From assembly GCA_016929805.1 (NCBI GenBank), contig JAFGIB010000311.1, positions 1 to 49,521 of the forward strand: a stretch of DNA of 49,521 nucleotides, read 5' to 3'. Below the pieces are notes generated by a model that did not search any database, had not been told where the DNA came from, and saw only the letters and a program-made list of their open reading frames with translations. The position numbers and the translations under genes were made by a program. Origin of the DNA: Deltaproteobacteria bacterium (GTDB lineage: Bacteria; Myxococcota_A; Polyangia; Polyangiales; JAFGIB01). Shown here piece by piece: positions 33,292 through 42,246 of this stretch (position 1 is its first letter; the number at the start of each line of letters is the position of its first letter).

Positions 33292-34005
33292 ATGAGTTGG
33301 CGAATGGCGAGCATACGCAATCAACGCGTCTACGCCCGTTGCGACGAAAGCGGGGCATTTATCGTTGAAAACGGAAGGGTCGAAATTCGCTATCGGCCTG
33401 ATGATGGTCGCGCCTATTACGCCGCTGAACGCAATCTCGTCGCGATCGAAGACGAAGGGGTATTTCCCGACGACGCCTGCGTTGCCTCGACACCCTCGGG
33501 TGTAGGCGCCAGGGCAATGAAGACAGAAACGAGCCCGAAACCAAAGCGCGTCCAGCCGAGCGCGTCGTTTGACCAAGCCGTGATCGCGTACACAGACGGC
33601 GCCTGCACAGGAAATCCCGGTCCGGCCGGGTTCGGCATCGTGTTGAAGGAAGGCAAGACGATGCGCGAACGCTTTAACTATATCGGCCGTGCGACCAACA
33701 ATATCGCGGAGCTGGAAGCGATAAAAAACGCGCTGACCGCTCTGGACGAGCCGCGGCGGGCGGTACGGATTTATACCGACAGTCGCTACGCCATCGGCGT
33801 TCTCACCCAAGGCTGGAGGGCGAAGGCGAATCAAGCTCTAGTCGCGGAAATTCGCTCGATGTTGGCGAGGTTTTCCGACCTTCGACTAATCCATGTGCCG
33901 GGACATCGAGGCAATCCGCTTAATGAGAGAGCCGACGCGCTCGCGCGCCGGGCGATTCGCGAACAGGCATCGTCCGATTGGATCGTGTTCGATCACGCGA
34001 AATAG
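33292..34005 (+). CDS. rnhA: Ribonuclease H (type I fold) with N-terminal extension
   Basis: A 237-aa protein from ATG 33292 (the frame is open to a TTG at 33235 inside the helicase stop). The C-terminal RNase H domain starts around residue 99: IAYTDGACTGNPGPAGFGIVL (first catalytic Asp), NNIAELEAIKNAL (Glu), IYTDSRYAIGVLT (second Asp) and HVPGHRGNPLNERADALAR (His and last Asp). The complete D-E-D-D set is present, so it should cleave RNA in RNA-DNA hybrids. The first ~60 residues form a small domain (RVYARCDESGAF, GRVEIRYRPDDGRAYYA) of unknown role. The last 13 nt overlap the convergent histidine kinase gene. Confidence 0.9.
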   Translation: MSWRMASIRNQRVYARCDESGAFIVENGRVEIRYRPDDGRAYYAAERNLVAIEDEGVFPDDACVASTPSGVGARAMKTETSPKPKRVQPSASFDQAVIAYTDGACTGNPGPAGFGIVLKEGKTMRERFNYIGRATNNIAELEAIKNALTALDEPRRAVRIYTDSRYAIGVLTQGWRAKANQALVAEIRSMLARFSDLRLIHVPGHRGNPLNERADALARRAIREQASSDWIVFDHAK

Positions 34006-36071
34006 CTGTTGAGCTCGGCTGATAACGACTGCAGGTCAAAGGGTTTCTGTACGAAGCCGATCGCGCCTCGCTTGAATAGAGATTCAACCTTTTCATCCTT
34101 GGAGTATCCCGACGATAACAAAACCTTGACGTTCGGGTTGATCGCAAGCAAGGCCTCAAAGGTCTCTCGCCCGTCCATTTCGGGCATGATAAGGTCGAGG
34201 ATGACCAAAGAAATTTCGTCCTTATTCCGTCTATAAATATCCAGGGCGGTTCTCCCATCCGCGGCCACGAAGGTCCGGTATCCCAGACGTTCGAGCAATC
34301 GCCGAACCGAAACCCGAACAAAGGCCTCGTCGTCGACCAAGAGAACCGAGCGACTGCCTTTTATCAAGCATGATTTCTCCCACGCCGGGCGATCGGCCCC
34401 TTGTCCTTTTGCCATTGCCGCGGGGAAAACCGCCGGAAGCAGAAAAACGACCGTCGTGCCTTTGCCAGACTCGCTACTGATCGAGACAAAACCCCCGTGG
34501 TTTTCTATCACCCCATAAACCATGGCGAGGCCGAGACCGGTGCCTTCTCCTTTTGGCTTGGTGGTAAAAAAGGGCTCAAAAACGTTCTTTAACGTCTCGG
34601 CGTCCATTCCAACCCCAGTGTCGCTGACCCGGGTCTCGACGTAATCGCCGGGCGGAAGAGCGCCTCGTTCCGTGCTTGGTTGTCTGTCCAAAACGACATT
34701 TCTGGTCGAGATCGTCAGCGTTCCGTGGGTCTTCATTGCATCCGCGGCGTTGATACATAGATTCATCAATGCGTGGTGTATTTGATTCCGGTCTCCCTCG
34801 ATGCAATGCAGCTCTTTACCGAGATCCACCTCGATGTTGATCTTTTTAGTTATCGTTCTCGCGAGCAATGACTGTGCCTCAAGTGCGATCTCGTTAAGCG
34901 ATAGGATCTCCTTAACGTACTTGCCTTTACGGGCGAATCCCAATAGATCGCGGGTGAGGTCGCGCCCTTTGCGACAGGCTGCAATGATATTATCGACGTC
35001 TTCGCGATTGGCGTGGTCGAAACCGATCTCCTCGTCAAGCACGGAAGCGGAGCCGAGAATCGCGCCGAGCACGTTATTCATATCGTGGGCGATGCCACCG
35101 GCGAGCCTGCCGATCGCTTCCATCTTTTGCGATTGTCGAAGCCGTTTTTCGAGCTCCAGCTTCTCCGCTTCCGCTCTGCGGCGTTCGGTAATGTCTTTGA
35201 TGATCCCGACGGTTCCATTAAACCGCTTTTCTCTGGTTCGCTTATCCGTCAAGTAGTAGCCGGTCGCGGTGATTTCTCCGTAGCTGGTCAACAAGCCGAT
35301 CACGCAATTCGATTCTTTCGATCGATCCCATCCCTTTGGGATCAACCGCAAGACGAGATCTCGGGTCATGCGATCTCCGGATCTACGCTCGTCCACCAGT
35401 TTGGGCGCGCCTTCGCTTCTCGTATCCTGACCCTTGAGTTTGGGCAACACGAACATCCGACTGACGTTTTGTAAATCGTCGGGGTGAACGATAATCGAAA
35501 AGTGCTGCCCGATGATTTCCTCGGGTCGATATCCGAGCTTTTCGACCGGATTATTGATAAAAATAAAGTGTCCCTCGGGGCTGATTTTATACACGATCTC
35601 TGGTAATACCTCTAATAATGTCCGGTGCTTTTCCTCGCTTTCCTTAAGTCTGTCTTCGATGCTTTTTCGCTCGATCGCGTAGCGAATTGCCCTAATCAGT
35701 AGCCGGCTGTCCACCTCGCCTTTGACTAGGTAGTCCTGAGCGCCCTGCCGCAGCGCCTCGAACGCTACTTCTTCGTCGTCAACCCCGGTAAACACCACGG
35801 TCGGTAAATCCGGCGCGTACGCATGAAAACCGGTAAAGGTATCCAACCCGCGGCTGTCGGGAAGACCCAAGTCCAATAGCACGACGTCATAGACGCCCTT
35901 GGCGGCTGATTGCAGCGCGGATTTTAAGTCCTGTACGTGATGCGCGATGAACTTGACCGATTTGGTGTCGGCCAAGAAACCCTGAATTTGCAACGCAATA
36001 GCCGGGCTGTCTTCCACTAGTAAAACGACCAATTGATTTTGGTTTTTTACGGAACTCATCAGCCGTGACAT
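33993..36071 (-). CDS. Hybrid histidine kinase, REC-PAS-HisKA-HATPase-REC
   Basis: A 692-aa cytoplasmic sensor kinase with no membrane segment. The N-terminal receiver (~14-130, phospho-Asp D67 in [10 protein letters not shown]) leads to a PAS domain (~145-295, [19 protein letters not shown]). The HisKA box [16 protein letters not shown] has the phospho-His at 329. The ATPase domain has [17 protein letters not shown] and [14 protein letters not shown] second receiver at the C-terminus has D626 in [12 protein letters not shown]. Receivers on both ends imply it takes phosphate from another kinase and passes it on internally. No partner regulator is adjacent. No strong ribosome-binding site precedes 36071; ATG five codons in is an alternative. 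Confidence 0.92.
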   Translation of the reverse strand: MSRLMSSVKNQNQLVVLLVEDSPAIALQIQGFLADTKSVKFIAHHVQDLKSALQSAAKGVYDVVLLDLGLPDSRGLDTFTGFHAYAPDLPTVVFTGVDDEEVAFEALRQGAQDYLVKGEVDSRLLIRAIRYAIERKSIEDRLKESEEKHRTLLEVLPEIVYKISPEGHFIFINNPVEKLGYRPEEIIGQHFSIIVHPDDLQNVSRMFVLPKLKGQDTRSEGAPKLVDERRSGDRMTRDLVLRLIPKGWDRSKESNCVIGLLTSYGEITATGYYLTDKRTREKRFNGTVGIIKDITERRRAEAEKLELEKRLRQSQKMEAIGRLAGGIAHDMNNVLGAILGSASVLDEEIGFDHANREDVDNIIAACRKGRDLTRDLLGFARKGKYVKEILSLNEIALEAQSLLARTITKKINIEVDLGKELHCIEGDRNQIHHALMNLCINAADAMKTHGTLTISTRNVVLDRQPSTERGALPPGDYVETRVSDTGVGMDAETLKNVFEPFFTTKPKGEGTGLGLAMVYGVIENHGGFVSISSESGKGTTVVFLLPAVFPAAMAKGQGADRPAWEKSCLIKGSRSVLLVDDEAFVRVSVRRLLERLGYRTFVAADGRTALDIYRRNKDEISLVILDLIMPEMDGRETFEALLAINPNVKVLLSSGYSKDEKVESLFKRGAIGFVQKPFDLQSLSAELNSYFA

Positions 36072-36116
36072 TCGTTAGGAAAAATAATAGCGCTTGTCGG
36101 CTCGTACTTCGGTAAC

Positions 36117-36150
36117 AAAAAAACGCCGACTATTTCAAAATAGAAACGGC
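36117..36150 (-). terminator. Rho-independent terminator (minus strand)
   Basis: Read on the minus strand, GCCG (36150-36147), a spacer, CTATTT/AAATAG (36143-36130) and CGGC (36128-36125) form a hairpin, followed after one G by seven T (36123-36117). It lies just upstream of the histidine kinase start, so it should stop transcripts from the glycan operon further up and isolate the kinase gene. Confidence 0.6.
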
Positions 36151-36476
36151 CGAGTTTTCGAAATCATAAGTGGCTTTTTATAAAGTGGCTGTTTAATCGC
36201 CCGCGAACGGGGCCGTCCGACCCCCAAGGGTAATAAGACCGCTCAATCCGAAAGAAAAACGTTCCAATCCCGAAGATCGCTTCCCTAAGCGTTATTACGT
36301 TTTTTAAAAACCACAATCGTAAGCATCGAGCACCGGCTATCGATAAAAGCGTAGAGATCAATATTCGTGATAAGTGCACTTTTATCCCACCGGTAGGTAG
36401 CAACCCCACAAAGCGATGTTGCGGTTTATTCTCGCCTACCGTGGACAAACAGGCGATAGCGCTCGCGCTACCTCGA
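36151..36476. other. Non-coding 3' region of the deacetylase transcript
   Basis: About 325 bp lie between the polysaccharide deacetylase stop and the terminator. A 94-codon frame on the minus strand (36164-36448) fills most of it but has no ribosome-binding site or family resemblance, so it is not called. A long 3' untranslated region or an unnoticed small RNA are the alternatives. Confidence 0.4.
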
Positions 36477-37415
36477 TTAAGTTCTACGGGCGAACTCTTC
36501 AGCCGCCTCGGCTAGCGTGACGAAGCGATAGCTCGCCCGCTGAAGTACCTCGATCGCCGCGCGTAGCGCCGCCCTCTTCTGCCGCCAAGAGGGCCTCAGA
36601 TCCATGCGGTGTTGTCTAAGGAAATCGAGGCCGTCCTCTTGCGCGTCCGCAAGATCGATTCCGTGTAATTCGAGGTTGACGAAAGGCGTCGCGCGCATCA
36701 GCCGCGCCAAAAACGCGCTAGCGCTTTTCCCCGCGAGAACCAGGCTCGTCCCGATAAAGGGCAGTCTTCCCGAGCTCGCGGGCGTTAGCCCGATGGGAAG
36801 CTCCAGTAGGCCCTGACCGCGTCGCCAATAAGGAAGGCCGACTCGGTACGGCTCGGTCGGGCAGCCGAGCACAAAAGGGGTATCGGTGACGCTGTGACTG
36901 CGGCTTCCCGCTAGGTGAATCGCCGCTATCGCGGCAGCCTTCGCGGCGTAGTAGAGCGGACAGGGAAAAACGCTCGAATCGTAAACCACGCCCGCTTGCT
37001 CAAGCTCGCGAAAGATGGTGTCGGTAACGGTATACCCCGGAGCGCGAAAACCTAACGGTCTATTGCCGGTAACTTTTTGTATCGCTTGAGCGCCCGCTTG
37101 AATCTCTCTTTTTATCGTCGCGCGATCGCGACGCGAGAAATCGTATAGATGATTCGCCGAGTGATTCGCGATCTCGTGGCCGCGCGCGTAAAGCCGCTCG
37201 ACGGTTCTTGCGTTGTCTCCGTCATCCAAGTCGCGACCGATGACGAAAAACGTCGCCTTGACACCGATCTCGTCGAAGAGATGCTCGAAGCGCGCAACGG
37301 CTTTACGGTAGATCGCCCCGGAACCGCCGGCGGGAGGCGATCGAAGCCCGTGGATTTGGGTGTAACAGAGAATTTCGTCGAGATCGACCGAGATCGCGGC
37401 TATGCGGTCGGACAT
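36477..37415 (-). CDS. Polysaccharide deacetylase family protein (NodB-like)
   Basis: A 312-aa protein with the NodB catalytic motifs: ISVDLDEILCY near the N-terminus (motif 1 with its Asp), the HSANHLYDF metal motif with the two His, and GFRAPGYTVTD (motif 3). A C-terminal FVNLELHGIDLAD segment carries the usual late His (motif 5). These enzymes remove N- or O-acyl groups from polysaccharides, often during exopolysaccharide export. No signal peptide is seen, which suggests action on a cytoplasmic or lipid-linked intermediate. It starts 2 nt after the GT2 stop and is the last gene of the manA operon. Confidence 0.9.
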   Translation of the reverse strand: MSDRIAAISVDLDEILCYTQIHGLRSPPAGGSGAIYRKAVARFEHLFDEIGVKATFFVIGRDLDDGDNARTVERLYARGHEIANHSANHLYDFSRRDRATIKREIQAGAQAIQKVTGNRPLGFRAPGYTVTDTIFRELEQAGVVYDSSVFPCPLYYAAKAAAIAAIHLAGSRSHSVTDTPFVLGCPTEPYRVGLPYWRRGQGLLELPIGLTPASSGRLPFIGTSLVLAGKSASAFLARLMRATPFVNLELHGIDLADAQEDGLDFLRQHRMDLRPSWRQKRAALRAAIEVLQRASYRFVTLAEAAEEFARRT

Positions 37416-37417
37416 CG

Positions 37418-38134
37418 CTATCCCTTAAATCGAATCGCAACCACAAGCTTGGCTAGATTGAGTAAAACATTGGGCACGCGGCGATAGATCGTGGTCGAGG
37501 GGGCGCGTTTCTCCAGAATGCTGACCGGTATTTCCTCGATTTGAATGCCAAGCCGTTCAGACCGAATCACGAATTCGCTGGCGAAAAGATCGCGATCCAC
37601 GATACAAGAACGCGCGACCTCGATCAATCGATCGCGGCGGAAGGCCTTAAGTCCGTGGGTATCGGTCCCGCGAAATCCCAGGCTGACGCGTAGCATCGCG
37701 TTGATCACGAGACTTCCCGCGTGACGAATAAAAGGGCGCTTGTCATTCGCTCCCTCGGAAAGCTTGGATCCGACCACGAAGTCCGCTTTATCGCTCTGCA
37801 GAATCACCATCGCGCGCGTATAGAAATCGGTATCGCACAGATCGATCTCATCGCAAAAGACATATTCGCCTTTAGCCTCTAGGATACCTTTGCGCAGCGC
37901 CTTGCCGTAATTCGGCTCGCCGATGCTGAAAAAGCTCAGTTGCGAATGACGCTGGGAAAGCTCTCGGGCGATTTCAACGGTTCGATCGCTTGATCCGTTC
38001 TCGGCCAAAACCAATTCGTAAGACCAGTTTAGAGAATTTAGCCTATCGACTAGATCGTTGATCGCCGCCGCCAGGATTCCCTCCTCGTTATAGATCGGGA
38101 TGATGATAGTAACTTTCGGTTGAGGGGTGTTCAC
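37418..38134 (-). CDS. Glycosyltransferase family 2
   Basis: A 238-aa GT-A fold enzyme. VTIIIPIYNEEGILAAAINDL is the classical GT2 start, ELVLAENGSSDRT holds the nucleotide-binding part, and FCDEIDLCDTDF supplies the DxD-like metal site. The end, FLLNLAKLVVAIRF-like, may touch the membrane as in dolichyl-phosphate-mannose synthase relatives. The start is GTG at 38134, whose TG A overlaps the upstream stop (GTGA, 4-nt overlap); the frame is open 25 codons further up but those overlap the neighbour. It probably adds a sugar made from the ManA pathway to a lipid carrier. Confidence 0.88.
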   Translation of the reverse strand: MNTPQPKVTIIIPIYNEEGILAAAINDLVDRLNSLNWSYELVLAENGSSDRTVEIARELSQRHSQLSFFSIGEPNYGKALRKGILEAKGEYVFCDEIDLCDTDFYTRAMVILQSDKADFVVGSKLSEGANDKRPFIRHAGSLVINAMLRVSLGFRGTDTHGLKAFRRDRLIEVARSCIVDRDLFASEFVIRSERLGIQIEEIPVSILEKRAPSTTIYRRVPNVLLNLAKLVVAIRFKG

Positions 38135-39423
38135 CGCTGTAACTCCATTGCTTTGCCTGCCGCATTTCGCCCGGCAATCAGCGCGTCTTCCATGGAAGAG
38201 TAGTTCCAACCTCCGTAACGGCCGGAGGAAATAATTCGGTTATCCTCGAGAAACGGCCGAAGCTGCTCCAACGCCTTATAACAGTTGTGATCGAAAAGCA
38301 CGTAGGCGTGGTTGATTCTGCGCGTTCTAGCGAACGCGATATCATCGGGCCGTTTGATGATCTTCATTTCCATCAGTCCTTCGGCGATTCCGGGCATCAG
38401 CCGGCTCTCGCTTACCGGTTCGCGGGACGCGAGCTCGATATAGAGCGATGACTTGCCCGGGGGTGCCATCTTATCGCTGAAATTGGTATAGCAACCGACG
38501 CGATAAAACGGGTATCGTTCCTCGGGCACATATACCCAGTGACTGTCTACTCCGCAAGAGACGTCAAGCGCGACGTCGAGATAATAAAGCGGATTACAGC
38601 GAAGCAGCAACCCGGCTCTACGGACCGGATCGGGAGGGTGCTCGAGAATAGCGATCAAGGTATTGAGCGGCACGGTCGAAATCAATACCTCGTAGCTTTG
38701 CTCGCGGTCCTCAAATATTAGCTTACGCCGCCGCCAGTCGACGGCCTTCGGCGCGCTGCGAAAACGAATCGGCACCCGCAATCGCTCTTTAAGCGCCGAT
38801 GCGAGCATACCGATCCCGCGTGCAGGATATAAAAACTCGGCGTTGTATCCGAGCTCCGCGCGCTTTAAGCCGACGGCGCCGGCGATAACGTCCTCGAGCT
38901 CGGGGCGCGGCACGAATCGCTCACACCACTCGGCGGTGATCTCTCGCGGATGCACCCCCCAGAGCTTGCGGTTGTATGGAATCATGAAATGGCTGCTGAA
39001 TCCGGCACCGAAATATTTCAGACAATACTGTTCGAAGTCGTTGGGCCGCTCGGTAGAGGCGCCTGATTCGCGCGTTTTGATAAAGCCGACGAGACACTCA
39101 TAGGCGACCTCAGGCGGAAGCCCAAAGGTATTGGCCTGGTAAGGATAACGGGTGTAGACGCCGTGACTGAAAACGCGACTGCGGCGCTCGGCTTTGATCA
39201 GCTCGTCGCCCAGCATCGATTCGATCCAGCGTCGTATACTCGGGTCGTTCAGATGAAGTAGGTGTCCGGTGCGGTCAAAACGATACCCCTTCTCCTCAAT
39301 GGTGACGGCGAGTCCGCCCGGATACGGTAACCTCTCATGAATTTCATATCCGTGTTGCAGGTGATAACCCGCGGACATTCCGGTGAGCCCTGCTCCGAGT
39401 ATGACGACCGGCGGTGAACTCAT
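38131..39423 (-). CDS. FAD-dependent oxidoreductase, UDP-galactopyranose mutase-like
   Basis: A 430-aa protein with an N-terminal dinucleotide-binding motif (VVILGAGLTGMSAGYHL), then PGGLAVTIEEKGYRFDRTGHLLH, the second FAD contact typical of amine oxidase/PPO/UGM enzymes. FMIPYNRKLWGVHPREIT resembles the UGM substrate region, and GRYGGWNYSSMEDALIAG is the C-terminal FAD motif. It may isomerise or oxidise a nucleotide sugar; which one is not clear. ATG at 39423 is taken instead of the upstream frame end at 39456 because it puts the FAD motif near the N-terminus and leaves a 10-nt gap to manA. Confidence 0.8.
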   Translation of the reverse strand: MSSPPVVILGAGLTGMSAGYHLQHGYEIHERLPYPGGLAVTIEEKGYRFDRTGHLLHLNDPSIRRWIESMLGDELIKAERRSRVFSHGVYTRYPYQANTFGLPPEVAYECLVGFIKTRESGASTERPNDFEQYCLKYFGAGFSSHFMIPYNRKLWGVHPREITAEWCERFVPRPELEDVIAGAVGLKRAELGYNAEFLYPARGIGMLASALKERLRVPIRFRSAPKAVDWRRRKLIFEDREQSYEVLISTVPLNTLIAILEHPPDPVRRAGLLLRCNPLYYLDVALDVSCGVDSHWVYVPEERYPFYRVGCYTNFSDKMAPPGKSSLYIELASREPVSESRLMPGIAEGLMEMKIIKRPDDIAFARTRRINHAYVLFDHNCYKALEQLRPFLEDNRIISSGRYGGWNYSSMEDALIAGRNAAGKAMELQR

Positions 39424-39433
39424 GCGCGTTCTC

Positions 39434-40531
39434 TCATCGACCTTGCCGAGAGGCATGCACAGCGCATAAAACCGCGTGGCACCTCTGCAGATGGATGGGA
39501 ATGTCGCTAAGACACGCCGGAATCGCGACGGTCTGTCCGGCTACTACTCTGATTTCGTCCTCTTTTTCCCCAAGGCATATGGCGCCTTCGATCACCGTCA
39601 ACGCGCCAAGGGCATTCCAGCTCGGAAGCGGCAGGCTTCCGCTGCCCGTCAAACGCGCCGCCCTTAGACAGCTTGACTTGACCGGAGCCTCGCCTTCGGG
39701 ACCGCAGAGCTGTGCGAGCGCCGCGCCCACATCGATTTCGGCTCGACCCGAGTCAAAATAACAAGCGTCGAGCAAAAACTCGCCCGTTCGACTCCAATCC
39801 GTTACCGCAAGAGCGCGCTCGATGTGTAACTGCCGCGGTTTACCGCCAACAGCCTGAACCCGCCCCATCTCGTCGTAACGGCGATTCCAGTCCCAATATC
39901 GATAGGTTACTCCTCGATGTCCCGGGAGAACAAATTGCGGTTCGAGTAAAGTCACTCCCTTGCCAATAGCGTGCGGCGTCCCCGGCTCGATAACGAATAG
40001 ATCGCCGCGACTAACCGGAACAAAATACAGAAGTTTGGAAACCTCCCCTTGAGCCTCAATCCGGCTTCTCATCAGCGATTCGTCCACACCCGGCCGCAGG
40101 CCAAAATATATTCCAGCACCTTCATCGTGGTCGATCACATACCAGCACTCGGCCTTACCCGTTTCACCCTCGCCCAAGCCTTTATAGTCACTGCTCGGAT
40201 GGATTTGCAACGATAGGTTTTCGCCGGCGTCGAGCAACTTGACCAAAAGCGCCGTCGTTGTCCGGCCTTGTTCGGCTTCGATACCGAGCATCTTTTCAGG
40301 TTCCGATGCCAGAATTTCGGCCAATGCAATTTCGTCCCGCGTCACGCTTGGAAAATCCGGCTCGACCGAGAGCTCCCACGACTCTCCAACCGCTTCATAT
40401 TTTTTTTTATCCTCGGATAATGGAGCTAAGGCCTTGTACTTATTGATTATTTTTTTTCCACCCCAGGGTGTTCGAACAGTCGGGGTAAAGTTGTCTGACC
40501 TTAACAGGATCGGTGTAAAACGCGTTGGCAT
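39434..40531 (-). CDS. manA: Mannose-6-phosphate isomerase, class I
   Basis: A 365-aa zinc isomerase that interconverts fructose-6-P and mannose-6-P, feeding GDP-mannose for glycans. The zinc ligands are visible in LSLQIHPSSDYK (Gln, His), KAECWYVID (Glu) and GTPHAIGKG (His). The VTYRYWDWNRRYD motif is typical of bacterial ManA. The N-terminus PTVRTPWGGKKI is conserved. It is the first gene of a four-gene minus-strand operon with the FAD protein, GT2 and deacetylase, and is divergent from the small gene at 40658. Confidence 0.9.
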   Translation of the reverse strand: MPTRFTPILLRSDNFTPTVRTPWGGKKIINKYKALAPLSEDKKKYEAVGESWELSVEPDFPSVTRDEIALAEILASEPEKMLGIEAEQGRTTTALLVKLLDAGENLSLQIHPSSDYKGLGEGETGKAECWYVIDHDEGAGIYFGLRPGVDESLMRSRIEAQGEVSKLLYFVPVSRGDLFVIEPGTPHAIGKGVTLLEPQFVLPGHRGVTYRYWDWNRRYDEMGRVQAVGGKPRQLHIERALAVTDWSRTGEFLLDACYFDSGRAEIDVGAALAQLCGPEGEAPVKSSCLRAARLTGSGSLPLPSWNALGALTVIEGAICLGEKEDEIRVVAGQTVAIPACLSDIPIHLQRCHAVLCAVHASRQGR

Positions 40532-40657
40532 ATACTCAACTCACGATGACCGCATGAGAGAAAGAGTAATTTTTTTTGGCAAAAATTTGGTCCGTTGTAG
40601 GGAATGTGTACACACTATTTTCGGCAGGAACTCGTTTTGCTCGGAAAGAGGGTAATT

Positions 40658-40975
40658 ATGCAATACATCGGACCGGAGCGCAGAATTCACAGGATTTTTA
40701 TTACGAGAAACAGCGAATACCATATGAAACGAGCTATTTGTGTGGCGATTCGGGACCGAAAAAGCGGTCAGTGGTGTAACAACCATTCCGCCCTTCGACA
40801 AGAGATCGCGGGTTCGATCCTGTTTGATGACGACGGAAGCATTCAGATCTCTCCAGGATTTCCCCGTGTGGGCGAATCGATGTATTTCGACATCGGCGGG
40901 GTTGATTTGATCACGAGTTCCATCGTATCTGTCGAGCGACCGATAGGCGATGTTTTAGCACAGTATGTGACCTGA
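40658..40975 (+). CDS. Conserved hypothetical protein
   Basis: A 105-aa protein not recognised with confidence. It starts at ATG 40658 behind GGAAAGAGGGT; the frame is open 18 codons upstream but those lie before the ribosome-binding site. Residues include YIGPERRIHRIFITRNSEYH, DRKSGQWCNNHSAL and an end with SSIVSVERPIG. It has no signal peptide or membrane segment and looks like a small cytoplasmic beta-rich protein. It lies 16 nt before the Nudix gene on the same strand and is probably co-transcribed with it. Confidence 0.65.
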   Translation: MQYIGPERRIHRIFITRNSEYHMKRAICVAIRDRKSGQWCNNHSALRQEIAGSILFDDDGSIQISPGFPRVGESMYFDIGGVDLITSSIVSVERPIGDVLAQYVT

Positions 40976-40991
40976 TCTGTGAAAGCAACTG

Positions 40992-41390
40992 ATGGAGCGC
41001 CGAACCATACGCGTTGTTGCCGCCGTTATTGAAAAGGACGGGCGATATCTCATCACGCAGCGCCGTTCGAGCGCGGTGCTCCCGGAGATGTGGGAATTCC
41101 CTGGCGGAAAGGTCGAGGAGGGAGAAGCCGATACCGACGCTCTGTCAAGAGAGATACGCGAACGGCTCGGCGGAGAGGTAAAGGTCGGAGAGATGATCTC
41201 CTTCGTAAGTCATCCTTACGAACACTATACGGTCGATCTTTATCTCTACGAGTGCGCGCTACTAACAGAAGAACTCGAAAAAAGAGCAGTTAAGGACTTT
41301 CGTTGGATAACCTCCAAGCAGTTCGACGACTTCTGCTTTACGCCGGCGGATGAAGCCTCGATGAACATGTTGCTCGATATCGACGAGTAG
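40992..41390 (+). CDS. Nudix hydrolase, MutT-like, with altered Nudix box
   Basis: A 132-aa protein with the layout of MutT-type pyrophosphohydrolases (8-oxo-dGTP or other nucleoside triphosphates): VVAAVIEKDGRYLITQRR, then PEMWEFPGGKVEEGE and the Nudix helix ending REIRERLGGE. The consensus G-x5-E-x7-REUxEExGU is met (G39, E45, R53, E54, E57) except that the last metal-binding Glu is Arg58 and the final aliphatic residue is Gly. Activity may be changed or narrowed. ATG at 40992. Confidence 0.85.
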   Translation: MERRTIRVVAAVIEKDGRYLITQRRSSAVLPEMWEFPGGKVEEGEADTDALSREIRERLGGEVKVGEMISFVSHPYEHYTVDLYLYECALLTEELEKRAVKDFRWITSKQFDDFCFTPADEASMNMLLDIDE

Positions 41391-41469
41391 GCGATGTCGC
41401 TAACAAGCAGATAATCGAGGAAAAAGCGTCGCGCGACACTTCGCCTAATAACGCCGCCCACTCATGAGG

Positions 41470-42246
41470 TTACAGCTCATCGTCGTAAAAAATCGGCGAT
41501 CGCGCTTTGATAAATGCCTCGATCTCTATTTTGTCCTCGGCCTTGAGATCTTCAAACATGATGCCCATGCCGGGAGCTGTATCGTCTTCAGGGTCACGAA
41601 TATCGCGCAGCCATCTGACTCGGCCGGGTGCTCTTACCACGTATCCGTTCGGAAGGGTAAAGGCAAGATCTATTTTAGTGCCTATGGGCTCCAAGCAATA
41701 GGTACTTAGGAACAACCCCCCACACGAGATGTCCTCGGTAAATCCGTTGTAGAAATTGGACGTTCCTTGAAGAGTAACCTCGGTCTCCAACGCGACGCGC
41801 TGATGCTTGCGCCGTTCTCTTCCCTCCCGCTCTTGATTCCGATTCTCGGCTTGGCCTCCGTTAGTGGATAACGGCATGGTTTTGCTCCTTTCAATCTCAG
41901 TATCGCACAGAGCTATGATCGGCTTGAGCAGCGCCCGGGTCTGCTCGATAGTACGTAGCGACTGTTCTTGCCGCGACGGTAAACGAGGCGCGCTTTCAGC
42001 CAAATGGAGCGCGTCGTCGAGCAATGCGCTGCAACATAAGATGCTTTGCGATATCGCCTCGGGTTGCTGGCTAACAACGGACACGAGATGGGCCCGCGCG
42101 CGACCGATACGGTCCGCGATCTCTTCGATTTGATTGTCGTTCGTGGCTGGTTCTTCACGGAGAACGCCAAGGACGAAATCGAGTAAATCAACCGCTCGTA
42201 ACGTCTGCTTGGTCATTTCAGCTCGATTGAATTCCGCGGCGGACAC
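41470..42246 (-). CDS. PilZ-domain protein (Myxococcus-type paralog family), likely c-di-GMP binding
   Basis: A 258-aa protein. The N-terminal ~140 residues are helical with no known domain. The PilZ domain follows, with RRKHQRV (RxxxR), EDISCGGLF (DxSxxG) and VRWLRDIRDPE, so the c-di-GMP-binding residues are intact. The C-terminal GMGIMFEDLKAEDKIEIEAFI is typical of the Myxococcus paralog group. GTG at 42246 is chosen because AAGGGAG lies seven bases upstream; the frame is open from 42264. A longer helix-rich N-terminus could mediate protein contacts. It shares family and neighbourhood with the second PilZ gene. Confidence 0.85.
   Translation of the reverse strand: MSAAEFNRAEMTKQTLRAVDLLDFVLGVLREEPATNDNQIEEIADRIGRARAHLVSVVSQQPEAISQSILCCSALLDDALHLAESAPRLPSRQEQSLRTIEQTRALLKPIIALCDTEIERSKTMPLSTNGGQAENRNQEREGRERRKHQRVALETEVTLQGTSNFYNGFTEDISCGGLFLSTYCLEPIGTKIDLAFTLPNGYVVRAPGRVRWLRDIRDPEDDTAPGMGIMFEDLKAEDKIEIEAFIKARSPIFYDDEL

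Noticed and set aside
36380-36425. GGTAGGTAGC and nearby ACAAAGCG resemble pieces of a c-di-GMP-I (GEMM) riboswitch
   Set aside because: The order of the pieces is wrong, the CAGGGCAAACC and ACGCAAAGCC parts are absent upstream, and no gene start follows on that strand.
36164-36448. 94-codon minus-strand frame just before a terminator
   Set aside because: Neither a ribosome-binding site nor a recognisable pattern; the residues look like random translation of non-coding DNA. Its position before a terminator keeps a small doubt.
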